DNA from: Fimbriimonas sp.
GTDB taxonomy: Bacteria; Armatimonadota; Fimbriimonadia; Fimbriimonadales; Fimbriimonadaceae
NCBI GenBank assembly: GCA_030447945.1
Contig: JAUJNV010000014.1
Location: 1,546-36,795, forward strand
DNA: 35,250 nucleotides
Reading direction: 5' to 3'
Shown here: positions 25,500-32,371 of the stretch, in pieces
Position numbering within the stretch: the first letter of the stretch is position 1
Layout: each line of letters starts with the position of its first letter
Notes under the pieces: model-generated
Seen by the model: only the letters and a program-made list of their open reading frames with translations
Database searches by the model: none
What the model was told of the DNA's origin: nothing
Made by a program: the position numbers and the translations under genes

Positions 25500-25922
25500 T
25501 TAGCCGGACGTGGTCGGGCCAGGACTGGAAGGAGCAGGACCGGAGGGCACCGGGCCTCCCGGCGCTGGGGCGCCAGGTCCGGATGCGCCCGGCCCACGTG
25601 CGCCAGAACCCGGGGCGCCGGGCGGTCCGGACGGTGCGCCGGCGGGTGCGGGAGTGGCGGAGGCGGGGAGGGTGGCGTCGCTCGCGGCCTTCATGCGGTT
25701 GCCCAGCACGTCGATCAGCAGCATCAGCGCCATGAAGCTGACGCCGAGGATGAGGGTGAAGCGGGACATCTGGTCTTCGAAGCTCGCCTTCCCCTTAAAG
25801 GTCGTGCGCACGCTGCCGCCGCCCGACATCGCGTCCCCTTTCCCCGTAAGGAAGACGAGCGCGGCGAAGAGCAGAGCGACGATCACGCCCACCACGAGGC
25901 AAATGTTGTAGAAGACCTGCAC
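25500..25922 (-). CDS. secG: Preprotein translocase subunit SecG with a long Pro/Gly/Ala/Ser tail
   Basis: SecG is a small inner-membrane subunit of the SecYEG channel. The N-terminal 75 residues match: first helix FYNICLVVGVIVALLFAALV, the cytoplasmic loop FLTGKGDAMSGGGSVRTTFK, and second helix FTLILGVSFMALMLLIDVL. After GNRMKAASD a 60-residue tail made almost only of Pro, Gly, Ala, Ser and Thr (GAPSGPPGAPGSGARGPG) extends to residue 140. Typical SecG proteins are 70-110 residues, and many have a shorter low-complexity tail. The ATG at 25922 is the natural start. Hairpin E5 lies just upstream, between secG and pfkA. Confidence 0.82.
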   Translation of the reverse strand: MQVFYNICLVVGVIVALLFAALVFLTGKGDAMSGGGSVRTTFKGKASFEDQMSRFTLILGVSFMALMLLIDVLGNRMKAASDATLPASATPAPAGAPSGPPGAPGSGARGPGASGPGAPAPGGPVPSGPAPSSPGPTTSG

Positions 25923-25951
25923 GAGGGGAGGAGTTTACCTCCGAGCTTTCG

Positions 25952-26047
25952 GGTTGAAGGTCGAAGGTTTCAGGTTGCAGGCTGAGAGCTGAGGAGTGCG
26001 CTGCGACTGCATCCCGAACCTGCAACCTGAAACCTTCAGCCTGAAAC
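25952..26047. repeat. Heptamer-unit hairpin E5 (GGTTNNA units)
   Basis: G-rich heptamers GGTTGAA, GGTCGAA, GGTTTCA, GGTTGCA run from 25952 to 25979. C-rich heptamers TGCAACC, TGAAACC, TTCAGCC, TGAAAC run from 26021 to 26047. The loop is about 40 bases. Unit consensus is the same as in E1 (GGTTNNA), although the two elements are 25 kb apart. The element fills the gap between the pfkA stop and the secG start. Confidence 0.88.
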
Positions 26048-26051
26048 TTGT

Positions 26052-27008
26052 CTACTGCGCCATCTGCTCGGCCAGTAGGAGGCGCTCCGGGTCCATCTCG
26101 CGCTCGGTGCTGAGGACGTAGGTGAGCGGGTGGGCGACGAGCTTGTCGCCGTCGACGCCCACCATCTCGCCCCGGAAGCCGGAGAGGAGGCGGTGGGAAG
26201 CGAGGGCGCCCAGCCGGAGGGCGAGCACACGGTCGAACGAGGTCGGGGAGCCGCGCTGCATGTGGCCCAGGACGACGGCGCGGGCCTCGAACTCGGTGTT
26301 CTTCTGGATGTAGTCCCGCACGTCGCCCGCGTGAGCCGCGCCCTCGGCGACGACCACGATGGAGCTGCGCTTGCCTCGCTCGGCGGCGGTGGCCAGGGTC
26401 GCGCAGATGTTCTTCAGGGAGTAGGGCACTTCGGGAATGAGGATCGCCTCCGCGCCGCCCGCCAAGCCCGCCTCGAGCGCGATAAAGCCGTTACGGCGGC
26501 CCATCACCTCGACCACGAACACCCGCTCGTGAGAGTAGGCGGTGTCGCGCACCCGGTCGATCGCCTCCACGGCGGTATTCACCGCGGTGTCGAAGCCGAT
26601 GGAGAAGTCCGTCCCGGAGATGTCGTTGTCGATGGAGCCGGGGACGCCCATGACGGGGTAGTCGTAATCCTCGTGCAGCCGCAGCGCGCCCGCAAGCGAG
26701 CCGTCGCCGCCGATCACCACGAGCCCCTCGCACCCTGCGTCTCGGAGCACATCGATCGCGCGCCGCCCCTCGGGCGTCAAGAACGTCTTGCTCCGCGCCG
26801 TGCGCAGGAAGGTGCCGCCCCGGTCGATGATCCCGCCGACGCTCTGCGAGTCCAGCGGCCGCCGCTCGTCGTTGATGAGCCCCTCGTAGCCGTGGTGGAA
26901 GCCCATGACGGTCGCGCCGCGCGCGAGCGCCGAGCGCACGACGGCGCGCACCGCCGCATTCATCCCCGAGGCGTCGCCGCCGCTCGTTATCACGCCAATG
27001 CCAGTCAA
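26052..27008 (-). CDS. pfkA: ATP-dependent 6-phosphofructokinase
   Basis: PfkA phosphorylates fructose 6-phosphate to fructose 1,6-bisphosphate, the committed step of glycolysis. The protein starts TGIGVITSGGDASGMNAAVR with the nucleotide-binding glycines. GGDGS at 100-104 has the glycine typical of ATP-using rather than PPi-using enzymes. The catalytic motif is PGSIDNDISGTD (123-134) with Asp127. VEVMGRRNGFIAL and LGHMQRGSPTSFDR bind the sugar phosphate and effector. Length is 318, normal for the family. The ATG at 27008 is well placed; the frame is intact. Its upstream DNA (27009-27110) holds a single-armed heptamer element where its promoter should be. Confidence 0.97.
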   Translation of the reverse strand: MTGIGVITSGGDASGMNAAVRAVVRSALARGATVMGFHHGYEGLINDERRPLDSQSVGGIIDRGGTFLRTARSKTFLTPEGRRAIDVLRDAGCEGLVVIGGDGSLAGALRLHEDYDYPVMGVPGSIDNDISGTDFSIGFDTAVNTAVEAIDRVRDTAYSHERVFVVEVMGRRNGFIALEAGLAGGAEAILIPEVPYSLKNICATLATAAERGKRSSIVVVAEGAAHAGDVRDYIQKNTEFEARAVVLGHMQRGSPTSFDRVLALRLGALASHRLLSGFRGEMVGVDGDKLVAHPLTYVLSTEREMDPERLLLAEQMAQ

Positions 27009-27324
27009 GAGATTCTTCTCCGATCCCTGAGGCGCGACGCTGAGCCGTGGGGCGATCCATTATGGCTGGGTGTAGGGTCTTGGGCGTTGGGTGTTGGGCG
27101 TTGGGGTGGGTTGTGATCCCGAGGGGGCGAACCCCGACTCTTGTTGATTCCAAAGCGTCTGGGCCGCAGATCCCTCGGCTCGACACGTCAGTCAACGGGT
27201 GAGAAGGGAGGAGCGACGAACCCCTGTCAATCTACAACCCGATGCCCGGCGGGCGACGTAGGAACACCCGTGCTCCACGCCTCCGCACGACCCCCTGACT
27301 CCCCACGACCACCCCGCCGCGCCC
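27009..27324. other. Intergenic region between divergent pfkA and the CBS-DUF1385 gene
   Basis: Besides the heptamer array at 27080-27110 nothing definite is seen in these 316 bases. Promoters for both divergent genes must lie here. The CBS-DUF1385 frame stays open back to 27262, after a TAG at 27259-27261, so a start upstream of 27325 (for example CTG at 27295) cannot be excluded. Confidence 0.45.
27080..27110. repeat. Single-armed heptamer array E6 (TTGGGYG x3 then TTGGGG)
   Basis: TTGGGCG, TTGGGTG and TTGGGCG stand in register at 27080-27100, followed by TTGGGGTGGG. No C-rich partner arm is found within about 200 bases on either side. The GGG runs are spaced by 4 bases, which fits a G-quadruplex pattern. 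It has the same units as E2 and the stem of E4 but lacks the second arm. Confidence 0.8.
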
Positions 27325-28407
27325 GTGGGGGCGCTGATGCGGCGCGCCGCCAACCTGGCGCCGGAGGACTCGCTGGAGTCGGCGGCAGCGCGGCTTCGCG
27401 AGAGTGGAGCCGGGCTGGTGCCCGTGGTCGACGACGGAAGGATCGTCGGAGTGATTACGGAGGCGGCGGAGGGGTCGGCGAGGGGGGGGGGGCTCACGCC
27501 GTTCGACTCCGTGCGCCAAGCCGCTGTGCGGGCGCAGACCATTCCCCCCTACGCCACCGCCGCCGAGGCGCTCCGCAACTTTGCCGACGGCGGCCCGGCC
27601 ACCCTGGTCGTCGCGGACGACGCGGGCAGGGTCCTCGGCGTGCTTTCCCCCAGCGACCTCTATCCCAAGCACCAGGCGCCCATCCGCCCGCCGATGGTCG
27701 GAGGCATGGCGACCCCCTTCGGCGTGTATCTGACGACGGGCGGCGTGAGCGCGGGGCCGGGTGGGCTGGCGCTCGTCGCGACGGGCGGGGCGCTGTTCAG
27801 CCTCTTTCTCTTGGGGGCGCTCCTCTCGTACTGGGTGGCGGGCTTGATGATCGCTCGGGGAGCTTCGGGAGGCACGGTGGCGTTCGTGGAGGGCGCCGTG
27901 CCGCTCGTCGTGTTCCTCGCCGGAATGCGGCTGCTGCCGCTCTCGGGCATCCACGCCGCCGAACACAAGGTGGTCCATGCGATCGAGCGGGGGGAGGAGC
28001 TTCGCCCGGAGATCGTGCGGCGCATGCCGAGGGTCCACCCGCGTTGCGGCACGAACCTCGCGGTGGGCGCGAGCCTCTTCCTGGGGATCGCGGGCGGAAC
28101 GTTCATCCCCTACCCCGAGATCCGGCTGCTGCTCGCCGCCTTCGTCACCCTCGCCCTCTGGCGACCCCTGGGGAGCTTCGCCCAGCGGTACATCACGACC
28201 CGCAAGCCGACGGAGCGGCACCTCGCGATGGGCATCCGAACCGGCCAGCAGCTCCTCGACCGCTACGCCACCAGCCGCCTCGCCCATCCCGGCCTCGCCC
28301 GCCGCCTCTGGGCAAGCGGCATGTTCCACGTCATGGCAGGCAGCATGATCTGCTACACGATCGTGATGGGCATCGCGAAGCTCTTCGGCTGGTCGCTGCC
28401 GCTGTGA
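27325..28407 (+). CDS. CBS-pair protein fused to a DUF1385 membrane domain
   Basis: Residues 4-115 form two CBS repeats (LMRRAANLAPEDSLESAAAR, GLVPVVDDGRIVGVITEA, then ATLVVADDAGRVLGVLSPSD), which usually sense adenine nucleotides. Residues 120-360 match DUF1385, a membrane family of unknown role: GGMATPFGVYLTTGG at 126-140, helix LFSLFLLGALLSYWVAGLMI, the conserved HAAEHKVVHAIERGEEL (210-226) and HPRCGT (238-243). The His, Glu and Cys residues could bind metal; that is inference. The start is taken as the GTG at 27325; an upstream CTG is possible. The next gene (PfkB kinase) follows after hairpin E7. The frame is intact. Confidence 0.82.
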   Translation: MGALMRRAANLAPEDSLESAAARLRESGAGLVPVVDDGRIVGVITEAAEGSARGGGLTPFDSVRQAAVRAQTIPPYATAAEALRNFADGGPATLVVADDAGRVLGVLSPSDLYPKHQAPIRPPMVGGMATPFGVYLTTGGVSAGPGGLALVATGGALFSLFLLGALLSYWVAGLMIARGASGGTVAFVEGAVPLVVFLAGMRLLPLSGIHAAEHKVVHAIERGEELRPEIVRRMPRVHPRCGTNLAVGASLFLGIAGGTFIPYPEIRLLLAAFVTLALWRPLGSFAQRYITTRKPTERHLAMGIRTGQQLLDRYATSRLAHPGLARRLWASGMFHVMAGSMICYTIVMGIAKLFGWSLPL

Positions 28408-28412
28408 GGGAA

Positions 28413-28499
28413 GGTGTTCAGGTGTTACGGTATTACGGTGTTGCGGTATTCCTGGGCATCCAATACCGCAACACCGTAATGCCGTAACACCTGAACACC
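28413..28499. repeat. Octamer-unit hairpin E7, nearly perfect
   Basis: Octamers GGTGTTCA, GGTGTTAC, GGTATTAC, GGTGTTGC, GGTATT(CC) run from 28413 to 28452. The right arm (28462-28499) is AATACCGC, AACACCGT, AATGCCGT, AACACCTG, AACACC. The two arms pair over 38 bp with a single T-G mismatch, which would be a U-G wobble in RNA, around a 10-base loop. It fills nearly the whole gap between the CBS-DUF1385 stop (28407) and the PfkB kinase start (28513). Confidence 0.92.
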
Positions 28500-28512
28500 C
28501 GAGCACCCTCCC

Positions 28513-29451
28513 ATGATCCTCTCCGTCACCCTCAACCCCGCCGTCGACCACGTCCTTTTCCTCGACAAGATCAAGGTCGGGGACACCAACCGGGTGGCCC
28601 GCGTGGAGCGGGACGCGGGGGGCAAGGGGGTGAACGTTTCGCGCGTGGTGGCGGAGCTCGGGGGCGAGAGTCTCGCGTCCGGCTTCCTCGGCGGCGGGCC
28701 GGGTGCCTACGTGCGGGCGGTGCTGGAGAGGCAGGGGGTCGCGCACGATTTCGTGGAGGTGGCGGGGGAGACGCGCACGAACTTCACCGTAGAGGAGGAC
28801 GACGTGGACGCACCCCCGACGACCTTCAACGAGCGCGGCCCGACCATTCGTCCGGACGAGATGGACGCTCTCCTTGCCACATGCCGCGAGCTGGCGTCCC
28901 GCGCGCGTTGGGCGTGCATCGGCGGCTCCGTCCCGCCGGGGCTTCCGCCGGACGTCTTCCTCACGCTCGGGCGCCTCTTCGCCGACGCCGGCTGCCGCGT
29001 GTGCCTCGACGCCGACGCCGAGCCCCTCGCGCGGGGGATAAGCTGCCGCCCGCACTTCATCAAACCGAACCACAAGGAGTGCTCCCGCCTCCTGGGCGTT
29101 CCGGTCGAAGATCACGAAGCCGCCGCCGAGGCGGCAAGGGGTCTGCTGGACCAGGTGGCGGAGGGCGGATTTGTGGTCGTGAGTTTGGGCGCGGAGGGCG
29201 CGGTTCTCGCCTGCGCCGAGGGAGTCTATCGGGGCCACTCGCCGCCGGTCGAGCCGCGTAGCACGGTCGGCAGCGGCGACTCCCTCATCGGCGGCCTCCT
29301 CTGGGCGCTCGGCGAGGGCCATCCCTTGCCCGAAGCCTTCCGCTGGGGCCTCGCCGCGGGGGCGGCGACGGCGACTACCGACGGATCGGAGATCGCGCGT
29401 CAGCCCGTGGTGCACCATCTGCTGCCGGAGGCGCGGGTGGAGACCCTCTAG
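28513..29451 (+). CDS. PfkB-family hexose-phosphate kinase (1-phosphofructokinase/tagatose-6-phosphate kinase type)
   Basis: Members phosphorylate fructose 1-phosphate, fructose 6-phosphate or tagatose 6-phosphate. The N-terminus ILSVTLNPAVDHVLFLD is typical of the FruK/LacC/PfkB subgroup. GGKGVNVSRVVAELGG (37-52) is the PfkB signature 1, CIGGSVPPGLPPDVF (135-149) and IKPNHKEC (183-190) are conserved, and TVGSGDSLIGG (251-261) holds the catalytic Asp256. Length (312) is normal and the frame is intact. The ATG at 28513 lies 14 bases after hairpin E7; no clear ribosome-binding site is seen outside the hairpin. No PTS genes lie near, so its substrate cannot be fixed. Confidence 0.88.
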   Translation: MILSVTLNPAVDHVLFLDKIKVGDTNRVARVERDAGGKGVNVSRVVAELGGESLASGFLGGGPGAYVRAVLERQGVAHDFVEVAGETRTNFTVEEDDVDAPPTTFNERGPTIRPDEMDALLATCRELASRARWACIGGSVPPGLPPDVFLTLGRLFADAGCRVCLDADAEPLARGISCRPHFIKPNHKECSRLLGVPVEDHEAAAEAARGLLDQVAEGGFVVVSLGAEGAVLACAEGVYRGHSPPVEPRSTVGSGDSLIGGLLWALGEGHPLPEAFRWGLAAGAATATTDGSEIARQPVVHHLLPEARVETL

Positions 29452-29522
29452 GGGCATCTCGCGCCGCGGGGTCACGGGACGAACGTCGACGAGAGCATAA
29501 AGAGGCCCGGCGTTCCAAAGGG

Positions 29523-29774
29523 TTAAAGCCGAAAGCCTTGAGGGCGATACTTTTCGACTAGTCCTTCGCCGAATTCACCCTCACGTGAGGGCGATGGCTC
29601 CTTCTTCGCCGTTGGCAGGTCCTCCGCCGCCTTGAGCAATGCGCCGATCGCTCCAGGGGCCACCGGAGGTTCCCGATCGATGCGAACGTGCATAGTCTCT
29701 TCCGGCTTCGCGCGGGGGAGGGCAGGGTGCAGCATGCCGTCAGGGCCAACGATGGCGGTCAGCGTTTCCTCCAT
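29523..29774 (-). CDS. Small hypothetical protein (83 aa)
   Basis: The product starts MEETLTAIVGPDGMLHPALP and continues RAKPEETMHVRIDREPPV, a short beta-rich start that recalls small AbrB-like or DUF104-like antitoxins (TAIV-x-x-x-G-x-L-x-x-x-L-P), then GALLKAAEDLPTAKK and a tail. That resemblance is weak and no toxin gene lies beside it. The start ATG is at 29774, directly next to a 32-bp hairpin at 29782-29855. The word CCCTCACGTGAGGG inside the gene is a 14-bp palindrome. The composition looks natural; I give it moderate belief. Confidence 0.5.
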   Translation of the reverse strand: MEETLTAIVGPDGMLHPALPRAKPEETMHVRIDREPPVAPGAIGALLKAAEDLPTAKKEPSPSREGEFGEGLVEKYRPQGFRL

Positions 29775-29781
29775 GTCTTAG

Positions 29782-30490
29782 AAGTTGTGGAGAAACTCAC
29801 TCCCCTTGCCCGGATGGTTCGTGCCGGGGAGGGGGAGTGAGTTTCTCTACAACTTGGCCCTCTCCATATCTTCGTCGGAGGGCTACGCCCGCAGGGCGTG
29901 TAGTCGTCGGGCCTGGGCGGCGCCGGGGCGTCTTTCGTGGCACGCCCCAGCCTGCGACGCATTCGGCGCCACCGTCGCACGAGGGGTGGTGCCTGGTCTG
30001 GGCGCCGGCGTCGCCCGGGGCGCGACCTGCGGGCGTGCAGCAGCGAAGAAAATTTCAAGAGATCCTTGTAGGCTCGGGGCAGCCCTGCCTGATTCGGCGC
30101 CTCCTTCGCGTGGGGTCGTGCCTGATATGGGCTCAGGCGTCGCCGGGCGCGACGACTACACGCCCTGCGCGCCAGCCGAAGGGTTTTGAAACTCACTCCC
30201 GTTGCCGGGTTGGTTCGTGCCGGGGTGGGGTTGTTAGTTTATCTACAACTTGGCCCTCTCAATATCTTCGTCGGTGGGCTACGCCCGCTGGGCGTGTAGT
30301 CGTCGGGCCTGGGCGGCGCCGGGGCGTATTTGGTGGCACGCCCCGGCCTGCGAAGCATTCGGCGCCTCCTTCGCACGTGGGGTCGTGCCTGATATGGGCT
30401 CAGGCGTCGCCGGGCGCGACGACTACACGCCCTGCGGGCGTAGCCAGCCGAAGAGAATTTCAACAGATCCTTGTAGGCTCCAGAGCTGAC
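29782..30490. repeat. Palindromic repeat field with tandem units (REP-like family B, copies 2 and 3)
   Basis: A 32-bp hairpin with 4 mismatches (29782-29813 with 29824-29855) is followed by TTGGCCCTCTC, an ATATCTTCGTCGG word, the GGCTACGCCCGCAGGGCGTGTAGTC palindrome near 29880-29910 and, after about 230 bases, an inverted copy near 30141-30170. The whole set is repeated in shorter, more worn form from 30187: hairpin remnant, palindrome near 30279-30310 and inverted copy near 30405-30440. The tail word AATTTCAASAGATCCTTG occurs at about 30050 and 30458. Long open frames cross it but encode only the repeat. No gene is supported between 29775 and 30637. Confidence 0.82.
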
Positions 30491-30545
30491 TTGCGGCAAG
30501 GACCGCGCAGGGTTTTCCACATCCTGCCGACCGCCGTCCTTCCCG

Positions 30546-30551
30546 TATAAT
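30546..30551 (+). promoter_or_regulatory. Candidate -10 box for pyrG
   Basis: A perfect TATAAT stands 86 bases before the pyrG start in an otherwise GC-rich region. No good -35 box is seen at 16-18 bases; a weak TGCCGA lies 15 bases upstream. It is a plausible sigma-70-type promoter. Confidence 0.45.
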
Positions 30552-30566
30552 CTCTCAAACCCCTTA

Positions 30567-30604
30567 ACCGTTCACCCGCGTCTCCCCGAAGGCGCGGGCG
30601 GTTC
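30567..30604 (+). promoter_or_regulatory. Leader hairpin before pyrG
   Basis: AACCG-CACCCGCG pairs with CGCGGGCGGTT around a 12-base loop, forming a stable stem in the pyrG leader between the TATAAT and the AGGAGG box (30624-30629). It could be a regulatory stem; there is no run of C or T of the kind used in known pyrG attenuation. Confidence 0.4.
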
Positions 30605-30637
30605 GTCTTTGCGGGTTTGGGCGTAGGAGGGGCAGGC

Positions 30638-32371
30638 GTGACTAAGTACATCTTCGTGACCGGCGGCGTGGTCAGCTCCATCGGAAAGGGGATCGCGACG
30701 GCGAGCCTCGGGCGGCTGCTGCGCAATCGCGGCCTCACCGTCGCGCCGATGAAGCTCGACCCCTACATCAACGTCGACGCGGGGACGATGAACCCCTTCC
30801 AGCACGGAGAGGTCTTCGTCACCGAGGACGGCGCGGAGACGGATCTCGACTTGGGGCACTACGAGCGGTTCATGGACGTCGCCTGCACCCGCGGCTCCAG
30901 CCTCACCACCGGCAAGGTCTACTCCAGCGTCATCTCCGCCGAGCGGAGGGGCGAGTACCTCGGAGCGACCGTGCAGGTCATCCCCCACGTCACCAACCAG
31001 ATCAAGCACGGCATCACCACCCTCGCCCGCGAGCAGGAGGCCGACGTCGTGATCGCGGAGATCGGCGGCACCGTGGGCGACATCGAGAGCCTGCCCTTCC
31101 TGGAGGCGATCCGTCAGATGCGCGGCGACCTGGGCCCGACGAACACGCTTTACGTCCACGTCACGCTCGTACCCACGGTCGGGCCGTGGGGCGAGGTGAA
31201 GACCAAGCCCACGCAGCACAGCGTCGTCAAGCTCCGCGAGATCGGCATCGCGCCCGATATCCTTATCTGCCGCTCCGAGGTCCCCATCTCGCACGACGTG
31301 CGTGAAAAAATCTCCCTCTTCTGCGGCGTCCCTCCGCAGGCCGTGGTGGAGAGCCTGAACGTGCCCACCATCTATGAGGTGCCCCTCTCTTACGAGGAGG
31401 CGGGGCTCGGCGACTTCGTGATGGACCGTCTCGCGCTCCAGCCCGCCCACGGACACGGCCTGGGCGAGTGGCGGAGCCTGGTGGAGACTCTGAAGTCGCC
31501 CGAGCGGCGCGTGCGCGTGGCCGTCGTCGGCAAGTACACGAGCAACGGCGACGCGTACAAGAGCATCGAGGAGGCCCTCATCCACGGCGGCATTCCGAGC
31601 AAGGCCCGCGTCGAGGAGAAGTGGATCGAGAGCGACAGCCTGGAGAGCGGCTCCGACCCCCGGGAAGCCCTCGCGGACGTGGATGCCCTCGTGGTCGCGC
31701 CGGGCTTCGGCGGGCGCGGCATCGAGGGGAAGATCGAGGCGATCCGCTACGCGCGCGAGTCCGGCCTGCCGTTCCTGGGGATCTGCCTGGGCCTGCAGAT
31801 GGCCGTGATTGAATACGCGCGCAACGTCTGCGGCCTGACCGGCGCGAACTCGGAGGAAATCGCCGAGCACCCGCCCTACCCCGTGATCCACCTTCTGCCC
31901 GAGCAACGCACGGTGGTCGACAAGGGCGCCTCCATGCGCCTTGGGAACTGGCCGTGCAACGTCTCCGTCGGCACTCTCGCGCACCGTCTCTACGGCGACG
32001 TGCGGATCGAAGAGCGGCACCGGCACCGGTACGAGGTGAACAACGACTTCCGCGAGAAGCTCCAGCAGCTCAACCTGCAGCCCCTAAGAAAGTTCCGTCC
32101 GGCGGATGCGCTCGACGGCGGAGTGGAGGTCTTCGGCGGGGAAGGTGCAGGTCTTGCGCCGCGCGCCTTCGAGGAGAAGTCCAGGCGGATCATCTTCCCT
32201 TCCCGGCGCAGACAGCAATACCCCTCGTGGGCCGAGAGCTGGAGCAGGACGCCTCGGAGCACGGCGACGACGTCCATCGTGTCGCACCAGAGCCGCGCGG
32301 ACGCCTTGTCCTTGACCTCGATCAGAGTGCGGTCACCCGCGCCGCCGATTTCTACGGACAGGATATCTTGA
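30638..32371 (+). CDS. pyrG: CTP synthase with an abnormal C-terminus
   Basis: PyrG makes CTP from UTP, ATP and glutamine. I chose the GTG at 30638 because AGGAGG lies 8 bases upstream and it puts TKYIFVTGGVVSSIGKG at the N-terminus. The synthase half is complete: KLDPYINVDAGTMNPFQHGE, ETDLDLGHYERFMD, EIGGTVGDIESLPFLEA. The glutaminase half has the nucleophile Cys383 in FLGICLGLQMAVIEYARN and ERHRHRYEVNNDF. After LQQLNL (about 32076) similarity ends. The last 55-60 residues, which should contain the catalytic His-Pro-Glu (FHPEF), are missing. The frame runs on to 32371 only through DNA that is antisense to another gene. Either about 180 bases were lost here or the assembly is joined wrongly. 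Without the His/Glu pair the enzyme could use ammonia but not glutamine. Confidence 0.88.
   Translation: MTKYIFVTGGVVSSIGKGIATASLGRLLRNRGLTVAPMKLDPYINVDAGTMNPFQHGEVFVTEDGAETDLDLGHYERFMDVACTRGSSLTTGKVYSSVISAERRGEYLGATVQVIPHVTNQIKHGITTLAREQEADVVIAEIGGTVGDIESLPFLEAIRQMRGDLGPTNTLYVHVTLVPTVGPWGEVKTKPTQHSVVKLREIGIAPDILICRSEVPISHDVREKISLFCGVPPQAVVESLNVPTIYEVPLSYEEAGLGDFVMDRLALQPAHGHGLGEWRSLVETLKSPERRVRVAVVGKYTSNGDAYKSIEEALIHGGIPSKARVEEKWIESDSLESGSDPREALADVDALVVAPGFGGRGIEGKIEAIRYARESGLPFLGICLGLQMAVIEYARNVCGLTGANSEEIAEHPPYPVIHLLPEQRTVVDKGASMRLGNWPCNVSVGTLAHRLYGDVRIEERHRHRYEVNNDFREKLQQLNLQPLRKFRPADALDGGVEVFGGEGAGLAPRAFEEKSRRIIFPSRRRQQYPSWAESWSRTPRSTATTSIVSHQSRADALSLTSIRVRSPAPPISTDRIS

Noticed and set aside
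24218..25597. Minus-strand open frame opposite the STN-like and YHS-like genes
   Set aside because: It runs through the E4 repeat and the terminator and lacks any natural protein pattern; the plus-strand genes have signal peptides and ribosome-binding logic.
27232..29475. Very long minus-strand open frame (747 codons) across the CBS-DUF1385 and PfkB kinase genes
   Set aside because: It is antisense to two genes with clear conserved motifs; its product is Arg/His/Pro-rich without any family pattern, as expected for a shadow in GC-rich DNA.
29785..30550. Open frames through the palindromic field upstream of pyrG
   Set aside because: The same residues recur wherever the repeat recurs, in both orientations, so they reflect the repeat DNA rather than a gene.
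30572..32026. Long minus-strand open frame opposite pyrG
   Set aside because: pyrG motifs are unmistakable on the plus strand; the antisense product is rich in His, Asp, Arg and Val with no domain.
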